Assembly (NCBI GenBank): GCA_002352375.1
Contig: DEIH01000195.1
Coordinates: 1 to 13,123 of the forward strand
Origin: Spirochaeta sp. UBA2779
GTDB lineage: Bacteria; Spirochaetota; Spirochaetia; DSM-2461
DNA: 13,123 nucleotides
Direction: 5' to 3'
The translations under genes and the position numbers were made by a program. Under the pieces are notes generated by a model, which was not told the origin of the DNA, searched no databases, and saw only the letters and a list, made by a program, of their open reading frames with translations. Within the stretch, counting starts at the first letter, position 1. Each line of letters opens with the position of its first letter. Positions 6,471 through 13,123 of this stretch are shown here, piece by piece.

Positions 6471-6533
6471 AAGGCACTTCCAGAATGTGTATTTTCGGCC
6501 CTTAGGGCTGAAGGGACATTCTCGAGGTGCCTT
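6471..6533 (+). promoter_or_regulatory. Long near-complete hairpin in the yajC leader
   Basis: The outer stem pairs 6471-6488 with 6516-6533: 17 pairs including one G-U, with one C-C mismatch. After a small internal loop, an inner stem pairs 6492-6501 with 6505-6514: ten pairs, three of them G-U, around a TTA loop. It ends only three bases before the yajC Shine-Dalgarno. The segment TGCCTT (6528-6533) of its 3' arm can instead pair perfectly with AAGGCA (6537-6542), which includes that Shine-Dalgarno, across a TTC loop. The two folds exclude each other. It does not resemble 4.5S, 6S or tmRNA. A dispersed palindromic repeat is the main alternative. Confidence 0.6.
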
Positions 6534-6547
6534 TTCAAGGCAGGCTA

Positions 6548-6937
6548 ATGCTTATGTTAAACAACCTCCCCTTATTATTAGGAGCTCCCGCAACAGGCGG
6601 AGCAACAGGAAGTTCCTCAGGCAGTTACATTCAGATCCTTATGATCGTGGGTGTTTTCGCAGTTTTTTATCTTCTGATTATCCGTCCTCAGCGGAAGAAA
6701 CAGAAAGATACAAAGAAAATGCTGGAAGCTGTCAAGAAAGGTGACAAAGTAACCAGTATCGGCGGAATCCGCGGTACGGTAAAAAACGTTACAGATGGTA
6801 CAGTTATCGTTGAAGTTGATAACAAGGGCACTACCCTCGAGTTTACCAAATCCGCCATCGGGTCAGTTGATACTGCATCCGCCCCTGCAAAAGCATCCAA
6901 AGATGACGAATCAAAAGATTCGTCCGAAAAGAAATAA
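6548..6937 (+). CDS. yajC: Sec translocon accessory subunit YajC
   Basis: Small inner-membrane partner of SecD-SecF in the holotranslocon. The protein has 129 aa from the chosen start. A Gly/Ser/Ala-rich N terminus (APATGGATGSSSG, 13-25) precedes one membrane helix (about 27-45). The family signature IIRPQRKKQK (44-53) follows, then a small beta domain (VKKGDKVTSIGGIRGTV, 62-78) and a charged Lys/Asp/Ser tail (about 114-129). ATG 6548 is chosen because AAGG (6537-6540) lies seven bases upstream. ATG 6554 is possible. An in-frame GTG at 6527 would add seven residues but lies inside the leader hairpin. secD follows after 24 bp. Translation may be controlled by the leader fold described at 6471-6542. 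Confidence 0.95.
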   Translation: MLMLNNLPLLLGAPATGGATGSSSGSYIQILMIVGVFAVFYLLIIRPQRKKQKDTKKMLEAVKKGDKVTSIGGIRGTVKNVTDGTVIVEVDNKGTTLEFTKSAIGSVDTASAPAKASKDDESKDSSEKK

Positions 6938-6961
6938 TCAGTCCCATCCGGAGATGAATCG

Positions 6962-8689
6962 ATGACGAAAATGATGCGCACACTTTTAATTCTGCTGATG
7001 GTGGGATTAGGAGTTGTGTTTCTTTACCCCACAATCACCTGGTACTTTTTTACAAGCCAGGAGATGAAAGCCCTGGCAAACGGCTCTCTTCCTGAGATTC
7101 GAAACTGGGCGGAAGATGAAGCTTCTTCAACTTCAGAGGAAATCAAGCGGCTCAGCCAGGATACGGAAGCTGTTTCTGCAGCCCTTCCCACTGAGTTCGG
7201 TTTTCTTAAAGATGCGGCTAAAACAAATTACCGTCTAACCAATGAGAAAATGCCCAGAGACTGGACACTTGGTGCCACACTCAACGGTTTTCGTGACTTT
7301 AATGAAGTGAATGCTGCAATTGAAGACTACTACCGACAGAGCATCCTGGATCTGAAGGATATGAAAGGAAAAATTCTGGCCCTCGGCCTCGATCTTTCCG
7401 GTGGTCTGAGCGTTGTACTCGAGCCTGATTTTACAGCACTTGAAGAGGCCAGTACCGAGGTGCTTTCCGCTGAAGACCGTTCTGCAGCTCTGGAAGCTGC
7501 ATTGGAGGTAATCAACAATAGAATTGATACCTTTGGTGTAACTGAACCTCAGATAAGGCGGCAGCTGGACGACTCTATACTGATTGATATCCCCGGTGAA
7601 GCCGATCCTGAGAGGGTTAACTCCTTTCTCATGGGCCGCGGTTCTCTTGGTTTCTTTATTGTCGATGATACCGGAACCGAAACTATCCGGAATTACATGG
7701 CTTCCGGTGGGAAAATTGTCGACAGGAGGCCCATTGAAGAGGGTCTTCTTGCCGAAGGTTTGATGGTACTGGGTTATTATACCAAGGATAGCTACGGTAT
7801 GGATCAGTTCAAAGGCTGGATTGTTGTTCCCGAAACTCCGGGACTTGACGGCTCTCATATCCGGGAAGCCAACCCTGGTACCGATTCGAATACACTTCAG
7901 CCGATCGTTACTTTCCGACTCGACCCGGAAGGTGCAACAATCTTCCAGAGGCTCACATCCGAGAATACTCAGAAATACATGGCGGTAGTTCTTGATGGTA
8001 AGGTAAAAGCCAACGCATTGATTACCGAAACCATTCCAGGCGGAAGTGTACGGGTTACCGGTTTTAATTATCAGGAAGCAAACGACCTGGCTGTTGTTCT
8101 TCGTACCGGGTCGCTGCCGGTTCAGCTGAACATCCGGACACTGCAGTCTGTAGGTGCCTCCCTTGGTGAAGATACTATTCAGATGGGAATTAGAGCAATT
8201 CTCATCGGTATTGCACTGGTGTTTTTATTTATGGCGTTCTGGTACAAAGGTGCCGGATTGATTGCCGATATTGCATTGGCTCTGAACCTGTTCCTGCTTA
8301 CCGCTCTTCTTTCCAGTTTCAACTTTACATTAACCATGACCAGTATCGCTGGACTTATTCTTACAGTCGGTATGTCGGTGGATGCCAACGTAATTATCTT
8401 TGAGCGTATCAAAGAAGAACTCAGACTTGGCAAAGGCCGGGCTGCTGCAGTAGAAACGGGTTTCAAAAAAGCTTTCTGGACCATCATGGATGCCCAGATT
8501 ACAACCCTGATTGCCGCATTGTTCCTTTCCCAGCTGGGTAAGGGGCCGGTTCAGGGGTTCGCCGTTACTCTGGCATGGGGTATCGGATGTTCTCTCTTTA
8601 CCGCATTGTTTGTTTCCAGACTGATGTTTGATCTGGGAACAGATGGATTGAAACGTCAGAAAATCAGTATTGCGTGGGGTATCAAGTAA
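6962..8689 (+). CDS. secD: Protein translocase subunit SecD
   Basis: RND-type membrane protein that, with SecF, couples the proton gradient to late steps of protein export through SecYEG. The 575-aa protein has a first membrane helix near residues 7-29, the conserved LGLDLSGGLSVVLE (141-154) and the periplasmic P1 region with VINNRIDTFGVTEPQIRRQ (183-201). A further periplasmic part follows, then a C-terminal bundle of five membrane helices from about 408 to 556. VGMSVDANVIIFERI (469-483) contains D474, the counterpart of the proton-relay aspartate in E. coli SecD. The ATG has a Shine-Dalgarno, GGAG (6950-6953), eight bases upstream. The stop is one base before the secF ATG. The protein is complete, with no odd residue seen. 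Confidence 0.98.
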   Translation: MTKMMRTLLILLMVGLGVVFLYPTITWYFFTSQEMKALANGSLPEIRNWAEDEASSTSEEIKRLSQDTEAVSAALPTEFGFLKDAAKTNYRLTNEKMPRDWTLGATLNGFRDFNEVNAAIEDYYRQSILDLKDMKGKILALGLDLSGGLSVVLEPDFTALEEASTEVLSAEDRSAALEAALEVINNRIDTFGVTEPQIRRQLDDSILIDIPGEADPERVNSFLMGRGSLGFFIVDDTGTETIRNYMASGGKIVDRRPIEEGLLAEGLMVLGYYTKDSYGMDQFKGWIVVPETPGLDGSHIREANPGTDSNTLQPIVTFRLDPEGATIFQRLTSENTQKYMAVVLDGKVKANALITETIPGGSVRVTGFNYQEANDLAVVLRTGSLPVQLNIRTLQSVGASLGEDTIQMGIRAILIGIALVFLFMAFWYKGAGLIADIALALNLFLLTALLSSFNFTLTMTSIAGLILTVGMSVDANVIIFERIKEELRLGKGRAAAVETGFKKAFWTIMDAQITTLIAALFLSQLGKGPVQGFAVTLAWGIGCSLFTALFVSRLMFDLGTDGLKRQKISIAWGIK

Positions 8690-8690
8690 G

Positions 8691-9740
8691 ATGAAACTAT
8701 TCAATGTCACACGCTATCGCGTTCCGGCCCTTACGACATCAGCAATACTGATTGTTATCTTCTGGGCCTATACTTTATTTTTTGCCGGAGGATTCAATTT
8801 CGGAATTGACTTTCAGGCCGGTATCAATTTCACCGTTGAAGTACCTGCAGCATCCGATGAACAGGTTGTTCGGGATGCTCTCGGCGAGTATAACCCTCAG
8901 GTTCAAACTGCAGGTGATAAGGGCAGCCAATTTATTATCCGTATCGCTGATGATGCAGAGAATGACAATTTTCAACAAACTGTATCAAAAGCAGTATCAG
9001 ATATTCTGGAAGCAAAATTCGGAAATGTGAGTATTCTCAGTGAAGAGTATATCGGATCCAGTTTTGCCTCAAACCTGGCAACACAAACCATATGGCTCAC
9101 CTTGATTGCACTGGGCTTGATACTTTTCTACATCTGGATACGGTTTAAACTGAACTATGCCGTATCAGCAATTACTGCTGTATTTCATGATGTGTTGTTA
9201 CTACTGGGATTTATCGGTGCATTTCAGCTTGAGTTTTCAACGGCTACTATTGCTGCGGTTCTCACAATTATCGGTTATTCACTGAATGATACCATTGTAA
9301 TCTTTGACCGTATCAGGGAGAATTCCCGGATTGTAAAGGACAAGGGCTTTAATGAAGTAATTAATCTGTCAGTTTCCCAGTCTATGAGCCGAACCTTGAT
9401 AACATCCTTAACCACCCTTCTTGCCGTTGTGGCTATACTGGTTTTTGCCAGTGGAACCATAAAGACATTTGCATTGAGTCTGGTTGTTGGAATCGTAGTG
9501 GGTACATACTCATCGATTTTTGTTGCATCTCCGGTCCTTCTGGCCTGGCACAACAGAGAACTGAAAAAGGTTCATAATGCCCTCAGTCATTCAGGGAAGA
9601 GTGATTCATCTGGTTCAGGGAAAACATCTTCAGGCAGCAAATCTGCAGCTAATGTGCCGGAGCCTGTAAAACAGACAGCGGAAGAAATAGCTGAAGCTAC
9701 TGAACGAAAAACAAAAAAGAAGAAAAAGAAAAAGAAATAG
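8691..9740 (+). CDS. secF: Protein translocase subunit SecF
   Basis: Partner of SecD in the proton-driven export motor. The 349-aa protein has a first membrane helix near 14-33, the periplasmic P4 domain (about 45-125) and a five-helix C-terminal bundle (about 130-285). YSLNDTIVIFDRIRE (196-210) and SMSRTLITS (231-239) hold the conserved Asp and the Arg that pair with SecD in proton transfer. Only one base separates the ATG from the secD stop, so translation is coupled; an upstream in-frame TTG at 8670 inside secD is less likely. Two oddities: the usual GIDFTGG motif reads GIDFQAG (38-44), and after the last helix there is a Ser/Gly/Lys-rich extension ending in eight consecutive lysines (342-349). 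A strong terminator follows. Confidence 0.97.
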   Translation: MKLFNVTRYRVPALTTSAILIVIFWAYTLFFAGGFNFGIDFQAGINFTVEVPAASDEQVVRDALGEYNPQVQTAGDKGSQFIIRIADDAENDNFQQTVSKAVSDILEAKFGNVSILSEEYIGSSFASNLATQTIWLTLIALGLILFYIWIRFKLNYAVSAITAVFHDVLLLLGFIGAFQLEFSTATIAAVLTIIGYSLNDTIVIFDRIRENSRIVKDKGFNEVINLSVSQSMSRTLITSLTTLLAVVAILVFASGTIKTFALSLVVGIVVGTYSSIFVASPVLLAWHNRELKKVHNALSHSGKSDSSGSGKTSSGSKSAANVPEPVKQTAEEIAEATERKTKKKKKKKK

Positions 9741-9762
9741 CAGATTAAAATTCAAATTATAG

Positions 9763-9791
9763 AAACCGGCCCTTGCAGGCCGGTTTTTTTT
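9763..9791 (+). terminator. Intrinsic terminator of the yajC-secD-secF operon
   Basis: AAACCGGCC (9763-9771) pairs perfectly with GGCCGGTTT (9778-9786) around a 6-base loop, and the T-run extends over eight bases (9784-9791). It begins 22 bp after the secF stop. This is the clearest terminator in the window. Confidence 0.95.
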
Positions 9792-9808
9792 GCTGATAGT
9801 TTTACCTT

Positions 9809-11017
9809 GTGACTCATATAACGTGTCGAATACTTCTAATCCTGCTGCTTCTCAGTTCTTTTCCCGGATTATCCGCTGCCGGGGAAACCAGTGATGTGTT
9901 CTGGGTTTATACAAAAGACCGGTATAACAGGGCTATTCTGGATAATCCCATTGAAGTTCCCGAAGGAAGAGATCCATATCAATTTCTAGCCGAATATAAG
10001 AACTACCCCGATTATTTTGTTCGTAAAGAGGGTGATGTTACTTACCTTGCCGAAAAAGCCGATACAGGCGTGGTACCGATACTCTGCCTGCACAAAATAA
10101 GTAGAGAAGAGGACTATGCCTTAACTCCCGATCGATTCCGTAAACTGCTGGGATACATTGATAGTAACGGCTGGTATCTGGTATCAGATCTGCAATACCT
10201 TCATGGTGATTTTTCCCGGGTACCAACGGGGTATAAGCCCATTGTTATGGGATCTGATGATGCATCTCATGGTACTTTGATTTATCAGACTCGGGGAGAT
10301 CGTCAATACGGTACGGTTAAACGACTGTTCGGAAAGCCTTTGATAGATAAGGACTCAATGGTTGCAATTCTTGAGAGGTATGTGAAAAGAGAGGAGGGGA
10401 GAATTAACTTTACCTTCTACGTTTCCTTTGACGGCATACCGTTCCGTCAGCTAGACGGGTTTGATAACCCCGGGTTTCCGTATCGCGGGGTTCCTGTTAT
10501 TGCGGAAAAGATAAAATATCTTGATGAAAATTTTATCATAGGAATTCATTCTCAAAGCCATCCGTATGTCTGGGATTTAGGGATAAAGGGTTTCGCCGAG
10601 GATATTATGAAAGGCTGGGAGCAACTGGATGAATATGCCGGCGGCGAGGCAAAGAGCCTTCATACAATGGCATACCCCTATGGCGTTCGATCATTTAACC
10701 TTGATTTAAGGAATGCACTATCATCTCTGAATCGTAATGGTAAATATCTGGATGGTGCATTTGATTTTGATAACAAGCTGGCACCGCCTCCGGGTTTTCC
10801 TGGAGACAGCTTTGATGTTTCCAGGTTCAATGTGGATAACAAGCATTGGGATCGGCTGATGAGAACCCTGGATGGAGCGGATGCTGTTACTACCCGGCGT
10901 GAGATAATCTGGGAAGTGGATACTAAGCGACTGCCCCGAAGCCGGTACTCCCTGGGTGCCTCTCCAACAGATGAAATACTGGTTCTTGTCAGAGGGGTGT
11001 CCGGGAGTCCTGAGTAA
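9809..11017 (+). CDS. Exported NodB-type polysaccharide deacetylase relative
   Basis: The 402-aa protein has an N-terminal signal peptide: hydrophobic RILLILLLLSSFPGLSA (7-23) with a plausible signal peptidase I site after LSA or SAA, so it should act in the periplasm or outside. The core resembles carbohydrate esterase family 4. The zinc-binding H-S-x-x-H is HSQSH (247-251), the aspartate pair appears as GSDD (148-151) instead of TFDD, and a third motif appears as AYPYG (288-292) instead of RPPYG. About 85 residues before the core match no domain I know. If active it would remove acetyl or similar groups from a glycan, but the altered motifs leave the substrate open. The GTG start is forced by an in-frame stop at 9797-9799 and has no Shine-Dalgarno. 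Its 3' end overlaps the convergent ModF-like gene by 29 bp, with no terminator visible. Confidence 0.83.
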   Translation: MTHITCRILLILLLLSSFPGLSAAGETSDVFWVYTKDRYNRAILDNPIEVPEGRDPYQFLAEYKNYPDYFVRKEGDVTYLAEKADTGVVPILCLHKISREEDYALTPDRFRKLLGYIDSNGWYLVSDLQYLHGDFSRVPTGYKPIVMGSDDASHGTLIYQTRGDRQYGTVKRLFGKPLIDKDSMVAILERYVKREEGRINFTFYVSFDGIPFRQLDGFDNPGFPYRGVPVIAEKIKYLDENFIIGIHSQSHPYVWDLGIKGFAEDIMKGWEQLDEYAGGEAKSLHTMAYPYGVRSFNLDLRNALSSLNRNGKYLDGAFDFDNKLAPPPGFPGDSFDVSRFNVDNKHWDRLMRTLDGADAVTTRREIIWEVDTKRLPRSRYSLGASPTDEILVLVRGVSGSPE

Positions 11018-12473
11018 TTTCCGCTCTCGAAGGTCCGTTGCCTGCTGAGGGCCTCAGTCTGATTTGTCTGGTAATTGAAGCCGGTGCATCCTCAAAACGG
11101 TGGCTTACAAAGAGTACCGTGGTTTGAGTTTCTTTAATAAGCGTATCAATCAGATTTCTTATGCGGTCTCTTGAGGGTTTATCCAGGCCGTGCATCGGTT
11201 CATCAAGGAGCAGCAGGGGAGGGTGCTTAATCATAGCTCTGCCGATCATAGCAAGCCGTCTCTCACCGTAGGGAAGACGGTAAAAAGCTGTTTGCCGGTT
11301 TTTTTTCAAACCCAGTAATTCAAGCCACTGTTCTACCAGTCCAGTTTCAAATCCATCCAGAGGCGTTGTGAGTAGAAGGGAATTACGAAGCCCGCTGCCG
11401 ATTATCTCTCCGGGGTGCATATGTCTGGAAACAGATTCCTGTAGAGATGCAGAAACCTGTCCTATGTATTTTTTAATTTCAGAAGTACTTTCCCCGCTTC
11501 CTCTTTTTCTTCCGAAAAGCTTCAGATCCTGACCGTATCCCCGGGGCTCATCTCCACAGATAAGATTCAGCAGCGTTGTTTTCCCAGAACCGTTCGGACC
11601 GGTAAGAAGCCAGGAATTACCGGGTTTTACCAACCAGTTAACATTCTCAAGAACTCTTCGGCCGTTGAAGGATAAAGATACTTTCTTCATTTCTATCAGA
11701 GATTTTCCCTCAAATACGACGGCTTCCGGTGGAGGCGGTATGATTCTCTTCTCCTGAAATTTGGTTGTATTACCGAATATTTCTTTAGTCAGAGGACTGC
11801 CCAGGATATCAGAAGGTATCCCCTGAGCCGCAATTTTCTGTTCACCCAGTAATACCAGACCCGAAGTATAAGGGGGAATATCTTCCATTCGGTTCACCGT
11901 CAGAACAATCAAAGTCTCTGATTCAGACCATTCTGCCAGCTGCTCTGTTAATCTTTCTCTTGCATCGACATCTAAACCTTCAAAAGGTTCATCCAGCACC
12001 GCCAGAGCCGGTTTTTTTCCTGCCTCACTGGCAATAAAAACCTGTCGGAATTCACCGGTGGACAGGTTTTTGATTCCCCGGCCTTCAAGTTTTTCAAGCA
12101 GCTTGGGATGTAGATACAGCTTACCGGCAGAACCGCCGAGAAAACTCTCCAATTCAGTCCCTTCGTCAGGGCGTCCCAGCACTTCTGAATCATCGTTATG
12201 CCGAAGTGAATCTCTGATTTCTCTTTCCCTGTCAAATGATATCCAGGCACCGCCGTTCTTCTTGTTATGGGGAGCTGTACGAGTAAGACCGGAAACAGGT
12301 GAGAGGTATCCTGATTTATCAGGAGCACCGGCAATGGCTCGGGCCAGTGAGCTTTTTCCGCTTCCTCCGGGACCGGCAATTACCCAGAGCTTTCCGGATT
12401 CCAGGGTGAGTTCCTCTACATTCAGGCGTTTATCCCGGCCCATTGGAATCCGGCTGTTGGAGAATCTGATCAT
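10989..12473 (-). CDS. modF: ModF-like protein with two ABC ATPase domains
   Basis: Cytosolic tandem ATP-binding protein resembling E. coli ModF/PhrA, whose exact role is not settled. From the chosen start it has 494 aa. Domain 1: Walker A GPGGSGKS (34-41), signature NLSTGE (136-141), Walker B LAVLDEP (157-163). Domain 2: Walker A GPNGSGKT (292-299), the ModF-like stretch LKLFGRKRGSGES (317-329), degenerate signature LPYGERR (400-406), Walker B LLLLDEP (420-426) and H-loop His458. In domain 1 the H-loop histidine is replaced by Asn (TVNR, 192-195), as I recall in ModF too. ATG 12473 fits the ModF N terminus and lies 10 bp after the bcp stop. ATG 12512 would add 13 residues and overlap bcp. 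No permease or molybdate gene is near. It is probably co-transcribed with bcp. Confidence 0.85.
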   Translation of the reverse strand: MIRFSNSRIPMGRDKRLNVEELTLESGKLWVIAGPGGSGKSSLARAIAGAPDKSGYLSPVSGLTRTAPHNKKNGGAWISFDREREIRDSLRHNDDSEVLGRPDEGTELESFLGGSAGKLYLHPKLLEKLEGRGIKNLSTGEFRQVFIASEAGKKPALAVLDEPFEGLDVDARERLTEQLAEWSESETLIVLTVNRMEDIPPYTSGLVLLGEQKIAAQGIPSDILGSPLTKEIFGNTTKFQEKRIIPPPPEAVVFEGKSLIEMKKVSLSFNGRRVLENVNWLVKPGNSWLLTGPNGSGKTTLLNLICGDEPRGYGQDLKLFGRKRGSGESTSEIKKYIGQVSASLQESVSRHMHPGEIIGSGLRNSLLLTTPLDGFETGLVEQWLELLGLKKNRQTAFYRLPYGERRLAMIGRAMIKHPPLLLLDEPMHGLDKPSRDRIRNLIDTLIKETQTTVLFVSHRFEDAPASITRQIRLRPSAGNGPSRAEITQDSRTPL

Positions 12474-12483
12474 CTGTATCAGA

Positions 12484-12936
12484 TTACAGGAGAGAGAGAA
12501 TTTCCGCAGCATGTCCTGCCGCTTTCACCTTGGGAAAGGCCTTAGTCACTGTTCCTGTCTCATCCAGGACAAAGGTTGAGCGAATTACACCCATGTATTC
12601 TCTTCCGGCCAGTTTCTTTTTTCCCCAGGCCCCGAAGTTCTCGAGCACTTCTTTTTCAGGATCGCTGAGCAGGTGGAAGGGTAATTTAAACTTCCCTGCG
12701 AATTTTGCATGGCTTTGCACCGAATCTGCACTGATTCCCAGTACAACAGCATCCTTGGCGAGTATTTCATCGTAAATATCTCTGAACTCACAGGCTTCTT
12801 TTGTACAGCCCGGGGTGTTGTCTTTTGGGTAGAAGTACACCACAACTTTCTTACCAGTGAAATCTGATAGGGATATAGACTCATCTGAAGCATTCTTCAG
12901 GGTGAATTCGGGTACTTTGTCACCTTCTTTGAGCAT
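12484..12936 (-). CDS. bcp: Thiol peroxidase of the Bcp/PrxQ family
   Basis: Reduces hydrogen peroxide and organic hydroperoxides using thioredoxin-type donors in the cytoplasm. The 150-aa length is typical. The peroxidatic cysteine is C44 in TPGCTKEACEF, and the resolving cysteine C49 lies five residues later, the classic Bcp spacing. The FYPKDNTPGC approach and the active-site arginine R119 in VIRSTFVLDE (117-126) are present, so the enzyme should be active. The ATG has an excellent Shine-Dalgarno, AGGAGG, seven bases upstream. It is the first gene of a two-gene unit with the ModF-like ATPase, whose start lies just beyond its stop. No clear oxidative-stress operator is visible upstream. Confidence 0.97.
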   Translation of the reverse strand: MLKEGDKVPEFTLKNASDESISLSDFTGKKVVVYFYPKDNTPGCTKEACEFRDIYDEILAKDAVVLGISADSVQSHAKFAGKFKLPFHLLSDPEKEVLENFGAWGKKKLAGREYMGVIRSTFVLDETGTVTKAFPKVKAAGHAAEILSLL

Positions 12937-13123
12937 TTATTGACCTCCTGCCGGCGGTAAGACCGACTCAATCAGATTAAGCAGTACAGTCTTCTGAATC
13001 AAGTGAAGTATTGTGAAGCAGTAATATCCGGGATACTGTGATGGCAGTGTCAACTCAGATTGTTCTCCGTCAACGGCGGTTTATTCCCAAGCGAAATGAG
13101 AGGAGTGAACTTGTTCATTCCCG
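12937..13123. other. Upstream region of bcp and window edge
   Basis: This stretch has no complete gene. It contains the bcp ribosome-binding site, a direct repeat of GTGAAG at 10-base spacing (13003-13008 and 13013-13018), and a palindrome TATCC-G-GGATA (13025-13035). On the minus strand a TTGACA (13052-13047) could be a -35 for bcp, but no good -10 lies at proper distance. On the plus strand AGGAG (13101-13105) precedes a TTG at 13111 in frame with an ATG at 13096. A gene may begin here and leave the window, but nine or ten codons are too few to judge. Confidence 0.35.

Noticed and set aside
6115..6471. 118-aa open frame overlapping the 97-aa gene
   Set aside because: No ribosome-binding site of its own for that frame, and its translation looks random; the 6108 frame has a strong Shine-Dalgarno. 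Only its last 13 codons are discussed, as a possible leader peptide.
6471..6533. 4.5S RNA, 6S RNA or another known structured RNA
   Set aside because: The hairpin lacks the conserved GGAA-loop domain of 4.5S RNA and is too short for 6S or tmRNA.
7235..7858. 207-aa antisense open frame across secD
   Set aside because: It lies fully inside a highly conserved secD, shows no recognisable motif and has no start signal.
8670..8690. TTG start extending SecF by seven residues
   Set aside because: It would overlap secD; the ATG at 8691 is one base after the secD stop and fits translational coupling.
1..13123. Mobile element, CRISPR array, toxin-antitoxin or defence system
   Set aside because: No transposase or recombinase motifs, no spaced direct repeats and no nuclease or helicase genes; the genes are housekeeping types with consistent composition.
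13096..13123. Start of a plus-strand gene at the right edge
   Set aside because: AGGAG before a TTG is suggestive, but only about nine codons are visible, too few to call a gene.

Overview
The window looks like chromosomal DNA of a free-living spirochaete (Spirochaetota). This rests on gene order and protein character, not on a database match. The run groEL - small unknown gene - yajC - secD - secF on one strand, with no groES beside groEL, is the order I recall from Borrelia. A FapA/DUF342 protein and a periplasmic-type deacetylase also fit. The arginine genes argue against a host-restricted Treponema or Borrelia, which lack that pathway.

Layout. 1-1942 (minus strand): arginine operon argR-argC-argB. 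Successive genes share one base, and argB runs off the left edge. An ARG-box-like palindrome lies over the argR start codon. 1943-2047: divergent promoter region. 2036-4240 (plus): fapA and birA (biotin-protein ligase), 21 bp apart. 4241-5999: structured leader and groEL. 6000-6107: hairpins including a strong terminator, followed at once by a new -10 element. 6108-9740: a 97-aa unknown protein, a 146-bp structured leader, then yajC, secD and secF (the accessory complex of the Sec translocon), closed by a strong terminator. 9809-11017: exported NodB-type deacetylase relative. 10989-12936 (minus): bcp (thiol peroxidase) followed by a ModF-like double ATPase, convergent with and overlapping the deacetylase gene by 29 bp. 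12937-13123: promoter region of bcp and the edge of the window.

How the genes fit together. ArgR probably represses its own operon by binding over its promoter and start codon. The groEL-to-secF block joins protein folding and protein export: GroEL folds cytosolic proteins, and YajC-SecD-SecF uses the proton gradient to help pull proteins through SecYEG. The most interesting sequence is the yajC leader. There a 63-nt near-complete hairpin competes with a perfect 6-bp hairpin that would cover the yajC ribosome-binding site, which is the architecture of a translational RNA switch. I see no mobile element, CRISPR array, tRNA, rRNA or defence system. Apart from the leader, most of the window is ordinary housekeeping DNA.
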